64,000 bases of DNA from Symsagittifera roscoffensis (lineage: Eukaryota; Xenacoelomorpha; Acoela; Convolutidae), in the NCBI RefSeq assembly GCF_963678635.1, contig NC_087064.1, forward strand, positions 21,312,509 to 21,376,508, in the 5' to 3' direction. The position numbers and the translations under genes are program-made. Below are positions 56,001 through 64,000 of this stretch, piece by piece; positions within the stretch are counted from its first letter, which is position 1, and every line of letters begins with the position of its first letter. Below the pieces are notes generated by a model. The model had not been told where the DNA came from. It was given only the letters and a program-made list of their open reading frames with translations, and did no database searches.

Positions 56001-59000
56001 TCAACAAGAAAGAAAGCGCAAAATAACACAAATCATAAATGCTTCTCAGATCGTAGATCAAAAATTACATTGATCAAAGAGACCATGTTTCTTGAAATCG
56101 CTGTTTATCACCGACTTCTCGTAAAACGAATTATAAACAAGACTGCTCGTATCAGGGCAAAGCCCTGCAAATTCCGACTGTCTTTTAAGGTCTCTGGAGC
56201 AGTAATAACACGAAAAATTTAAATGTAATAAAATAAAACATATTTAAAAAAAATGAGATTTTTTGTCAAAACATCACCCACACGCCATATTAAGTACAAA
56301 TTGATAAAATTTGCTCCTATTGCCAAATCAATTATGGCATATAAGCTTCCTTGAGCATTTTGGAACAATTTGTAAGATCGCGCAATAATTGTCCCGAATT
56401 GGCCATGGCAATCTTTAAACCCCCATAACAAAAAATAATCACAGGTAAAATATCTTTTCAAATTTAAGCTCACCACAACAACAGTTTTCAAATGATTTTG
56501 AAAATTGCGTCAAAAATGGCTAGTTAAAAAGCCGAATTTTGTATGAAAAAAAACCCCACCATGAAATTTGTCTGAAAAAAAACCAATAAATTATTGTGCC
56601 GACCATTAAAAATGTGTAATTTTTGTATTCCGGTGTGATTTAATTTTTTGTTCCGATCATTGAAAATGGCTAAGAACTTTTTATTAGGGTGTGTTTTAGT
56701 TGTTTTTTGTTCCGACCATTGAAAATGGATAGGAACTGATCCGACCATTGTGAACGGGTAGGAATTTTGTATTCGGGTGTGTTTTAGATTGTTTTATTTT
56801 AGTTTTTCACGCAAAGTCAGGCACCAAAAATGGCCATTGGACTGGGCGGAGTAATTTATCATATTAAAGCCCTTAGAGTTGTGATTCGAACTACATATAA
56901 AAACTTCAAAAAAACGCAGTGGCGAGAAAAGTATGAATGAACTTTTTGATTTATAAACCTATTTCGAGCAATTAAAGAGGGGTTTTTTCTAATTTCATTT
57001 TGAGAACCAAAATTTTCAGAAAAATAAAACATTTTCTGCATAACAAATTGGAAAAAAGTTTGAATTTTTGAAACTTGTTTTTGGTTTTTTGGTTTTTAGT
57101 CATTTTTCTGTAAAATTTTTTGTCCATATGGCCTATTTCAGTATGAGTGTCGAAAATGCCTTAATCACAGTTATACATCAGATCCTTTTATCCCACTCTG
57201 CGGGAAAATCTACACTATCACACTTCTTTGTAGTTTATAAAGACTGGTCGGAACATTCTGTGCTACTTGCACAGTAACCGGCTATCCTTGTTTTTTTTTT
57301 CGTTTTCAACGCAAAATCAGGTATCTCAGCTAATGATTTGACTGGGTTCAGTGATATATCATAATAAAGTCCTTTCAGTCGTGATTCGAACGACATTTAA
57401 AAAATTCAAATTTTTTTTCGCAATGTTGAAAAAAAACGGTTTGAAACTTCTGATTTTTTGTCCAATTTAGAGCGCATATTAGTAAATTTAAGGCTTGAAA
57501 ATGTAGTTTACTCAGATGAACTTAGTTTTTTGGAGTTTTTAGCTTCATCTTAGGAATCAAAAATTTCCAAGTTTACTAAAACAATTTTGAAAAAAAATTT
57601 AAATGTTTTTTGGTTTTTTTGTTTTTCTTGTAATTTTTCTTCAAAAATTGTTTTCCAATTTGCATATTTTACAATGACTGACAAAAATGTCGAAGCTCTT
57701 CTCTTCTTTTTGTAAACTTTTTTTTGTTTAGTTCAAACAAACTGATTTACCGAGCTCTCCAATGTCATTATACTCAAAATTAGGTTATATTGGTTCCAAA
57801 GGCGTCTTTAGAAAGACTTTAGGGTCGGTCGGCCAAAAATAGATTTCTTAAAATAGTACCAAATTTGGGACGCTTTGGGCCGCAATGGTTTCGAACTCCT
57901 CATCATCTCCCTAAATCCGCACTGGTTTTAACCAAGAAATGGGAAAGATCTTTGTAGTCTTATGTTTTTCTCCACTTAAAATCAGGTCCTAAAAAGACGT
58001 GTTGTTGTGCAAAATCAAATGATAGTTCATAGTGAATGGAATGCCTCACAAACGCCATTGAACCAATATTTGAAACTTATTTAAAACAATTTTTTGAAAT
58101 TCAAGAACAACTTTATTTTTTACTATTCAAACAAATTTAGAGTAAAGAACCATTCGTCACTTCGACGACTCGCAAAAGATTTCCATTTTAAAGAGAGTAA
58201 AAGTTTTGTAGTTATTTATTTAAGCAGGAAACATTTACTTTTGGCAGCTTTTTCCAGCGCCCTCCATGCGCCGACAAAAAATTTTAAAATATTGAATAAA
58301 AATAAAAAAGTGAAAAATAAGAGTTTATGTGCTTTTTGTAATATTTTACAAGTAGAAACTTCTCTGCTATTTTCACTACTGTCAGCTGCTCTTCATGTTT
58401 ATTTTAAGATTTTATAGCTAGTAATTTTAAACAACTAACCAGTCGCTGCCAGTAAAGAACTGTTATCTGCTCTTGCTTGACATCCTGAAACAATGAATGA
58501 GCTACAAAAACTCATAGTAGGTATAGCTCGTATAGCGTTATTGGATACTTTTAAAGCAAATAGTTAATAAATGGCAATTTTTAGTTTTGATTAGCTGTTG
58601 CAACGACTGAAAACATACGATGATGCTGGGAAAATCTTCGGGTGTTTTTTTTTTTTTTTTCTTGTCCATTGTAAGAACTACAAGTAGAGTCCGATTTGGG
58701 CGAGTGTCTAGAAAGTTTTTTCAAACAATGAATTATCTTACCACATTTATGATTTGTTGTATGGCTAGGTCCACATTCACTATAACTGTCTGGTTATTGT
58801 CGAGTACTGGCCTGATAGCTGGGTTGTATCCGTTCTCTTCAAACAGCATCCGCATCAAATCCTTTGCATTTTCTATGGCACACAAATATAAACCTCAAAG
58901 TTTTCAATTGTTTGTCTAACGTGATTGCACGAAGAATTTCAAGTTTTCAATTAGGCGAGATCAGAGATCGATGTTCATTGTCGACCCCAGCGATGAAAAT

Positions 59001-59614
59001 TTTGGCTCAAAAAGACCAGCAAAATCTAGCGAATGTTTTTGGCAAACCATCCGACAAAATATTAACATGTTGAAAGTTTGTCTCTAGAATCCAGGAATAT
59101 ACAGACGCAAAGTGCACAGTCTGGCCTCGTAATGAAACAACTTGTCAAAATAAATGTAAATTTTGACTTTGTATGTGGAACTTTTTTGAGTTTTTACAAT
59201 AAAACGACGATTCCAAGTAACACCGCCCCTCCCACATCAGGAAATCGAAATCAATGCGACCCAAAGGGAAGGAACCTTGGGGTGAGGCTGATGCCAAATT
59301 ATTGAGGTACTGAAAATTAGGGCACTTCTTTACGGCATTCACCTTGGGTCAACCAACCGTAACATTTTATAAAAAATTATATCGGCGCCAAAATAATTAC
59401 TATTACTAAGGTGGAGCATAAAAACTTTTTGGGTCGCTTGAAAGAAAATTATCCTAATTTTTAGAAATGTGTGATATTCATAGAAATATATGTCAGTATT
59501 CGAATTTATGCTGTACTTACTGCTGGCTCCAGCATCCTGGACGCCCAATGAGACCATCGAAAACACAACCAGGTGCAAGTAGCAGCAAGTAAACAGAACC
59601 GAAGAAAAATTCAT
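52976..59614 (-). CDS. Nicotinic-type Cys-loop receptor subunit, 3'-incomplete (200 residues)
   Basis: Exons in order: 59614-59521, 58872-58742, 58484-58440, 54542-54433, 53885-53769, 53080-52976; all phases match. The start is a hydrophobic signal peptide (MNFSSVLFTCCYLHLVVFSM). The mature part follows the acetylcholine receptor pattern: YNPAIRPVLDN, VNVDLAIQQIINVD, then LYWQRLHWFDKYLVWDPEDY, HIWLPDIVVYNN (loop A), VKWDTPVIY, the Cys-loop C161...C175 with exactly 13 residues between and FPYDAQ inside, and LKFGSW (loop B). This is a ligand-gated ion channel of the plasma membrane. Loop C, the four membrane helices and the intracellular loop are not found in the 4.8 kb between the last exon and the protease gene, which includes the gap. 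It is either cut by the gap, missing sequence, or a truncated gene. Alpha or non-alpha cannot be decided without loop C. Confidence 0.9.
53341..53450 (+). repeat. Dispersed repeat family R3 fragment in receptor intron 5
   Basis: GGGGGCGGATCTAGGATTTT, GGACGCGCTCCCTTTCA and CTGTCTAAGGCGCTCATTAA match the order of the 46.54-kb copy. Confidence 0.5.
53453..53515. repeat. Hairpin with 21-nt arms
   Basis: AATCTGATTATCACAGGAAA at 53453 pairs with TTTCCTGCGATAATCAGATT ending at 53515, with one mismatch and a 20-nt loop. Confidence 0.85.
53540..53670 (+). repeat. Short degenerate repeat
   Basis: TTGGATATTGATCAAATTGG occurs at about 53554 and 53622, and shorter relatives of TTGGATATT recur several times between. 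It lies next to the hairpin, in receptor intron 5. Confidence 0.65.
53769..53885 (-). CDS. Receptor exon 5
   Basis: The exon lies between GTTGTTGCAG and ATCAA|GTGAGA, phase 2 both sides. It encodes VIQVKVEKDGVIPVSINASG, YVKWDTPVIYVTTC and the first half of the Cys-loop (CTIHI). INAS is a possible N-glycosylation site. Confidence 0.93.
54433..54542 (-). CDS. Receptor exon 4, loop A
   Basis: The exon lies between CTTTTTAG and CAACAA|GTGCGT, phase 0 to 2. It encodes HWFDKYLVWDPEDYGGLKK and KHIWLPDIVVYN. The Trp and Tyr expected of loop A are present. Confidence 0.93.
55411..55779. repeat. Long fold-back (about 170-nt arms, 29-nt loop)
   Basis: The arm from TTTTGATAAGGCAC at 55411 to about 55580 pairs with about 55610 to GGGCCTCATCAAAA at 55779. 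The pairing includes GAAGACTACAAGTACTCACTAAAGT-like inner sequence. It lies in an intron of the receptor gene. Confidence 0.85.
56219..56620 (-). repeat. Dispersed repeat family R2 copy
   Basis: The minus strand carries CCTGTGATTATTTTTTGTTA, TGGGGGTTTAAAGATTGCC, AATTCGGGACAATTATTGCG and AATTGTTCC, matching the plus-strand copies at 61.6-61.8 and 61.95-62.15 kb. Confidence 0.6.
56580..56770 (+). repeat. Short tandem blocks of family R2
   Basis: Four or five blocks of the form TTGTTCCGACCATTGAAAAT plus GGTAGGAA-TTT and a GGGTGTGTTTTAG tail recur at intervals of roughly 40-75 bp. A related block, inverted, lies inside each array unit near 26.70-26.77 kb. Confidence 0.6.
56820..56990 (+). repeat. 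Dispersed repeat family R1 copy
   Basis: AAAGTCAGGCACCAAAAATGG, GGGCGGAGTAATTTATCATA and TTGTGATTCGAACTACAT occur in family order. Confidence 0.55.
57243..57490 (+). repeat. Dispersed repeat family R1, best copy
   Basis: It reads ACTGGTCGGAACATTCTG, TTGCACAGTAACCGGCTATC, CAAAATCAGGTATC, GGGTTCAGTGATATATCATA, CTTTCAGTCGTGATTCGAAC and AAACGGTTTGAAACTTCTG. It defines the block order used to call the other copies. Confidence 0.65.
58440..58484 (-). CDS. Receptor exon 3 (45 bp)
   Basis: The exon lies between TGTTTCAG and GACTG|GTTAGT, phase 0 both sides. It encodes DVKQEQITVLYWQRL, the counterpart of the DEKNQ...W loop D strand in acetylcholine receptors. The 45-bp size is the classic size of this receptor-family exon. 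Confidence 0.9.
58742..58872 (-). CDS. Receptor exon 2
   Basis: The exon lies between TGTGTGCCATAG and AATGTG|GTAAGA. It encodes NAKDLMRMLFEENGYNPAI, RPVLDNNQTVIVNVDLAIQ and QIINV, the first helix and first strands of the ligand-binding domain. NQT is a possible N-glycosylation site. Confidence 0.92.
59521..59614 (-). CDS. Receptor exon 1, signal peptide
   Basis: ATG at 59614-59612; 31 codons ending GVQDAGAS; donor AGCA|GTAAGT in phase 1. It joins exon 2 as AGC-AAA-AAT, giving SKNAKDL, a normal receptor N-terminus. Confidence 0.85.
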
Positions 59615-59827
59615 CTCTGAAACAGGTATCCAATTCACGCAAATGTTCGAACTTGGTCAACTTGGTCTACAATTTCTTGATGTTATATAATATTTATTAA
59701 GAGTCTCGGTAAAAATGAAAAAAAGACAAGGGTCGTTTTGTTGTATGTCAAAGAATGCCGGACCACCAAAAATAATTTTAAAATCAATGAAGCAAAAACA
59801 CTAAAAACAAGTAGTATGACGTTAATA

Positions 59828-60327
59828 CAGTGCTGATTTAAATTAACCGGACAAAACGCGTTGAAGTTGAAATTTAAAACCCGTTTTTCTCAAATTGGGT
59901 TGAGTTTAGGTGAAAACTTATGAAGACAAAACTTGCTTAAAATTTTAGCAGAGTTAATATGGTGTAATTTGTTTTGCAAAATTCGGGCCCGAAATTTTAC
60001 CCCAAAAATGGGTCCCATTGGCTTTTCTTAGTTAATCCAAAATTACGCCGAAAATACCCAGTCGATCACAGACATAATTATACCAAAGTGAGACCATTAC
60101 GTAGCCCAACAAATTTTAAGAAGGGTATAATCTCCAAACTAAGAAAAGCCAAAAGGACCCATTTTTGGGATAAAATTTCGGGCCCGAATTTTGCAAAACA
60201 AATTACACCATATTAACTCTGCTAAAATTTTAAGCAAGTTTTCACCTAAACTCAACCCAATTTGAGAAAAACGGGTTTTAAATTTCAACTTTAACGCGTT
60301 TTGTCCGGTTAATTTAAATCAGCACTG
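59828..60327. mobile_element. Tc1/mariner-type MITE (500 bp) with TA target duplication
   Basis: The element starts CAGTGCTGATTTAAATTAAC and ends with its reverse complement, flanked by TA on both sides (59826-59827 and 60328-60329). TIRs are about 205 nt each and nearly perfect, including GGGCCCGAAATTTT; the loop of about 95 bp is unrelated. CAGTGC termini and a TA target are the hallmarks of the Tc1/mariner superfamily. There is no transposase, so it depends on one elsewhere. Confidence 0.88.
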
Positions 60328-60329
60328 TA

Positions 60330-61240
60330 TAACCTTCTTAGTTTTTTTCTGACTTCTTCGTTTAAGCCTGAATTGTCAATGTAGGAAAGAAAGAACAATC
60401 TTTGGTGTAAACTCGCGCCTTTTTATGCTTATAAGCAGGTGGAAATGCGAATAAAATGAACTCGTTGTGGCTGTATATTTGAGCACATTTCGATAACTTT
60501 CAACTTAAGTTTGATGATATCATCTGTCGGTCAACTTTTTTCTAAACACGATATAGCCTAATAAAAAATTCTAAACTGATACGTAAATTTAAGAGCATTT
60601 CGAATGGTCTGTTTTTGAAGTTGTTGTTATCTATATATTTCTTGCTAATCAAAATTCAAAGCATAAGGACTAATGCATCAAGACAAGTACGTGACTCGCA
60701 TTTGATCAACGAAAACTTTTTCATCCCAAATGCTAGGAGAATTTTTGATTTATTTAAACAAAAACACATAAAGAAGATAAACTTCAAAGAAACTTTCACG
60801 ACCTATTCTGATTGATGACCGAAATAAAAAAGATATGACTATAAAACGATTCAGAAGATCGCTAATTTAGTTCTGAATTTTCGAGATCCATTTGAGCATT
60901 AGTGAAACCTGGGTAGGTGCTTTAAATTTTTTATTAAAACATGGCCACTTTTCATTATTGACCAGAAGAAACTTGTTCTTCGCAGAATTAAAAGAAAAAA
61001 GCTACCGTAAAACAAATAGTTTAACTCACCAAAAGAACAAATAGCTTACCCAGAGAAACGTATGACAGAGGTTTGAGCGTTTTTTGTCAAATTGTATTTT
61101 CAATGTTGTCGTTATGATTAAAATCAAACATTTAGCGTATAATCAACGTGTTATATTTGCCGTATAGTCTAAAAAGTATAGCGTATAATCAAACAGAGCA
61201 TAAGAAAAATGTTGCATGAAAAGTTCGCCTGAACAATCTT
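60330..61240. other. Gene-free stretch after the MITE
   Basis: AT-rich with no exon or repeat I can define. Confidence 0.45.
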
Positions 61241-61247
61241 CTATTTA

Positions 61248-61359
61248 AATGAACTATTATAAGAGTTTCCAGTGACTGAACAACTAGCAAAGAAAACGGT
61301 TCCAATGAACTATTATAAGAGTTTCCAGTGACTGAACAACTAGCAAAGAAAACGGTTCC
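61248..61359 (+). repeat. Perfect 2 x 56-bp tandem duplication
   Basis: The unit from AATGAACTATTATAAGAG to AAAACGGTTCC is repeated once, offset 56 bp, with no difference seen. It is therefore recent or an assembly or allelic artefact. Confidence 0.95.
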
Positions 61360-61494
61360 ATTTTTTTTCGATTTTTTTCAAGACAACTTTTATTTTTGGT
61401 AAACAAAAAAAGATTTTTTTTCCATATATCAAGTTCTTTTCTGGGAAATTTAGTATATATATTGAAACGGAACCGAAAATATCAAAATATTCTA

Positions 61495-62160
61495 CTTTTT
61501 TCCGACATTCGTAACAAAAATAACGGAATATTTGTGCTCCGGGTGGGTTTTTTTTCTTCAGACAAAATTTTTGAATGTTTAACTAGCCATTTCTGACGGG
61601 ATTTTTCAAATATCATTTAAAAGGTCTTATTGTCTTGATCTTAATGTTTCACCTGTGATCATTTTTCGCAAAGTTATGGGGATTTTAAGATAGCCATTTT
61701 GGCCAATTTGGGACAATTATCGTGCGATATATTTCGCGCAATTAACGCGTAAGCGGGTATTCAATCCGTTTTAGAAATCGTTCCAAATTGGTTGAAAGAA
61801 GCTTATTGTTCCGACTTTCGAAAAAAAAACGGAATATTTATGTTCGGTGTGGTTTTTTTTATTCAGTAAAATTTCGCCGATTGAAGAGTTTTCGACAAAA
61901 AAAATTATACCCCATTGAACATATCGAATTCCTGAGTTCAAATGAAAAAATATAATTTACCTGCGATTATTTTTTGTAAGGTTATGGGGGTTTGAAAATT
62001 GCAAAATAGCCAAGTTTTGGACTGAATTATGCGCGCTTTGAAGAAATTAATGATCAAATTGCGGTAGATCAAATTGCTGAGAGCGTAACGGGAATTATTT
62101 GTGCATGGAGATTTATCCCGCACAACAAAATCGTTCCAAATTGAATTGAGGCTAGCTAAT
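61495..62160 (+). repeat. Dispersed repeat family R2, two copies in tandem
   Basis: Copy 1 (61495-61800) and copy 2 (61805-62160) share TTCCGAC-TTCG, AACGGAATATTT, GGTGGTTTTTTTT, a TGCGATTATTTTT-like block, AAGGTTATGGGG, GCCAATTTGGGA and AAATCGTTCCAAATTG. Confidence 0.65.
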
Positions 62161-62357
62161 TGGTTGTGATATTTTCGTGCGGCTCAAAATTTTAAATTTT
62201 GATTTTGTCCAAAATTTACAGGTTTTCAATATTGTCTTTTCCCAAAAAATATTCGAAATGAATTAAGGGACAGTCGAAACATTCAGGGCTCTGCCTTGAT
62301 ATACGAGCAGTCTTGTATTTGTTTGGGCAAGGTAAGTACAGACGCTCTGCTCAGTAA

Positions 62358-62492
62358 TTGACAATGTTCTACAAATTTATAATTTAAATTACAATTTTGT
62401 AGAAAATTGTCAATTTTATTTTGACCTTCATTTATAAGAGTTTTGTTGTTACAACTGTAACAACAGAACTCTTTTAAATGGAGGTCAAAATT
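62358..62492. repeat. Two adjacent hairpins
   Basis: Hairpin 1: TTGACAATGTTCTACAAA with TTTTGTAGAAAATTGTCAA (62358-62412). Hairpin 2: ATTTTGACCTTCATTTATAA with TTTAAATGGAGGTCAAAAT (62417-62492), with an inner TTGTTGTTACAACTGTAACAA. Confidence 0.85.
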
Positions 62493-62807
62493 AATCTTAC
62501 GTTTAGCTCATTGAAATATTACATCAAATTTGAGACTAATATATGAAAAAAAAAACGATGGAAAAAGTTTTGAAAAGAGTTGCAGGCTGCTTTTGAAGTA
62601 CCCTAGAGCTCCAAATTATAACTTCAATATCTATGCATCAAAACGATACTAATGAGAAGAAACATTTCGCAATGAGAAAAATTGTATGAGAAAACTTAGA
62701 GTTGAAATGTTAAAGGAGGTCATCAAAAAAGACAAACACTGAAACAGCTTGGTCTACAAAAAGAAATTTCTCAAATTTTTTGACCGTGAAAATACTATAA
62801 AATTTGT

Positions 62808-63722
62808 CAGTGCCCAGGTTGACCTCTCTACACCGAAATGCTTATCATACAATTCCATACAACAAAAATCATTATCATACAATTCCATACTTCAACTGTA
62901 TGGAGAAAATGTTTGTCAAATAATTTTCATACATTTTCGAAAAACAATAGAAAAAAATTAAACCATTTCTGCGGTTTTTTGAGAACAGTTGAACAGACTT
63001 TAAATGTTGAACTGATTTTAAATTTGTTTGAAAAAAATACTGGCCATACAATTTCCATATACAACACAAAAGTTTTTCCAAGTAACTTTGAAAATTTGCC
63101 CCAAAAATTTTTTTGTTTTTTTTTCAAACGCAAATCGAATTTTGTACGCAAACAAACATTTTCCGAAAATTTTTTTTGCATGCAAATTTTAATTTTTTGG
63201 GTGCATAACGTAGTCCTGGATACGGTAATGTTGGCTTTTTTTCTTTTCACTTAATTGTTTTTTATTCAAAAACGCTGAAAATTCCTGTTTCTTTTGTATG
63301 GCGTGTTTATGTATGCCTTGATCAATGTCTGATAATTTGAAAATTCACAAATTTAAAATAGTCATCATTGAAAGATTTTGCCAAAAATTAAAAGTTTATT
63401 ACTTTTGTTATATCATTTGTGAAAGACAGCTCGAAGACATTTCAGGTCGTTTTCTATGCATTGTAAATGGAAGACCGACCAGCCTTTGGTGCTTTCAGTA
63501 ACCAAGTCTTTGTCACTTGTGTTCGGTTGCAAACACAATCGAAAATTTGCCAGAAAATAAACTACTCTTTGGTTTATGGCGAAAACACCTATTATACAAT
63601 TTCCATTTATGGGAAAATCTTTATTATAAAGATTTCATACAACTTTCTGCACGTATGGAATTGTATGATAAGAAATTTCCCATTGTATGACAAGCATTTT
63701 TGGTCAACCCGGGTGATTTGTC
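62808..63722. mobile_element. Possible fold-back element of about 0.9 kb
   Basis: The left end has CCCAGGTTGACC, then ATGCTTATCATACAATTCCA at 62839; the right end carries the inverted counterparts (TGGAATTGTATGATAAG ending 63672, and GGTCAACCCGGG near 63695). The left inner motif TTATCATACAATTCCATAC is duplicated at 62871. The interior is AT-rich with no coding support. Confidence 0.5.
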
Positions 63723-63733
63723 ACTTTTGGTGA

Positions 63734-64000
63734 TTTTTTTATTCACTCACGTCTTATAATAATCTCATCTTGCTTACTCTTATTCCCAAAACAATCGTGT
63801 TAAAAAGAATCAGTCTTAGCAACAGTTACCTTGAGCGTTGATGGAGATTAAATACGCTTCTAAGACATTTTAAAACAATTTTAGCTGTGATAAAACTGGT
63901 TATGTAACAAAAAATAGACACGTCATAAAGTTGACAACTACTATACTAACCAATCAAAACCGAAAACAGGAAGCAAACTTAGGAAATAAATATTTATTAA
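63734..64000. other. Right window edge, no feature seen
   Basis: AT-rich sequence without exon signals or recognisable repeats. Confidence 0.4.

Larger units (their letters stand above)
54543..58439 (-). other. Receptor intron 3 (3.9 kb)
   Basis: It contains a 370-bp fold-back at 55411-55779, an R2 copy at 56219-56620, short R2-related tandem blocks at 56580-56770, two R1 copies at 56820-57490 and an R3 piece at 57720-57930. I see no exon inside. Confidence 0.6.

Noticed and set aside
59145-59342. 65-codon minus-strand frame with an acceptor between receptor exons 1 and 2
   Set aside because: Cannot be entered from exon 1 (phase 1) without a stop, while exon 1 joins exon 2 directly in phase.

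Overview
The window is AT-rich animal (invertebrate metazoan) nuclear DNA. Coding information is split into short exons of 45-381 bp with GT-AG introns whose phases match. Two of the genes belong to animal families: a Cys-loop (nicotinic-type) receptor and a chymotrypsin-fold serine protease. Most of the rest is intron and repeat. There is no bacterial gene organisation, no CRISPR array and no complete rRNA. A 200-N assembly gap lies at 51596-51795. I cannot name the species. The abundance of fold-back repeats and tRNA-derived SINE-like pieces fits a small marine invertebrate genome, but that is an impression only.

Layout. 1-1796: a GC-richer intronless reading frame of about 598 codons, open at the window edge, probably the last ORF of a mobile element; a purine tract and LTR-like sequence may follow near 2.92-3.42 kb. 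4251-20885 (+): a 16-exon gene reconstructed by splice-phase matching (669 residues, hydrophilic, no membrane segment, family not recognised). Its introns hold SINE-like pieces, including a tRNA-Ser-like sequence in the loop of a long hairpin at 18.6-18.8 kb. 22.1-26.3 kb: a dead non-LTR retrotransposon (2A-like peptide, endonuclease and RT remnants), internally duplicated as 1.63 kb + 1.55 kb. 26171-34619: four tandem copies of a 2.05-2.14 kb unit that begins in the LINE tail and ends inside an exon-like ORF whose only complete copy is at 34562-34768. 35.3-39.6 kb: decayed, repeatedly duplicated coding-like pieces, including two copies of a terminal-exon-like sequence.

42120-48064 (-): a complete five-exon secreted serine protease of 268 residues with the full His-Asp-Ser triad and a Ser at the S1 pocket base, hence chymotrypsin-like. 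52976-59614 (-): six exons of a nicotinic-type receptor subunit (signal peptide through Cys-loop and loop B). Its loop C and membrane exons are not seen; the N gap lies just downstream. 59828-60327 is a 500-bp Tc1/mariner-type MITE between TA dinucleotides. The last 4 kb hold more inverted repeats and dispersed repeat copies but no gene I can support.

The genes do not form a visible pathway; they are unrelated neighbours. The distinctive content is the density and mechanism of duplication: tandem arrays with filler at junctions, fold-back elements, and capture of exon-like sequence in an expanding repeat.
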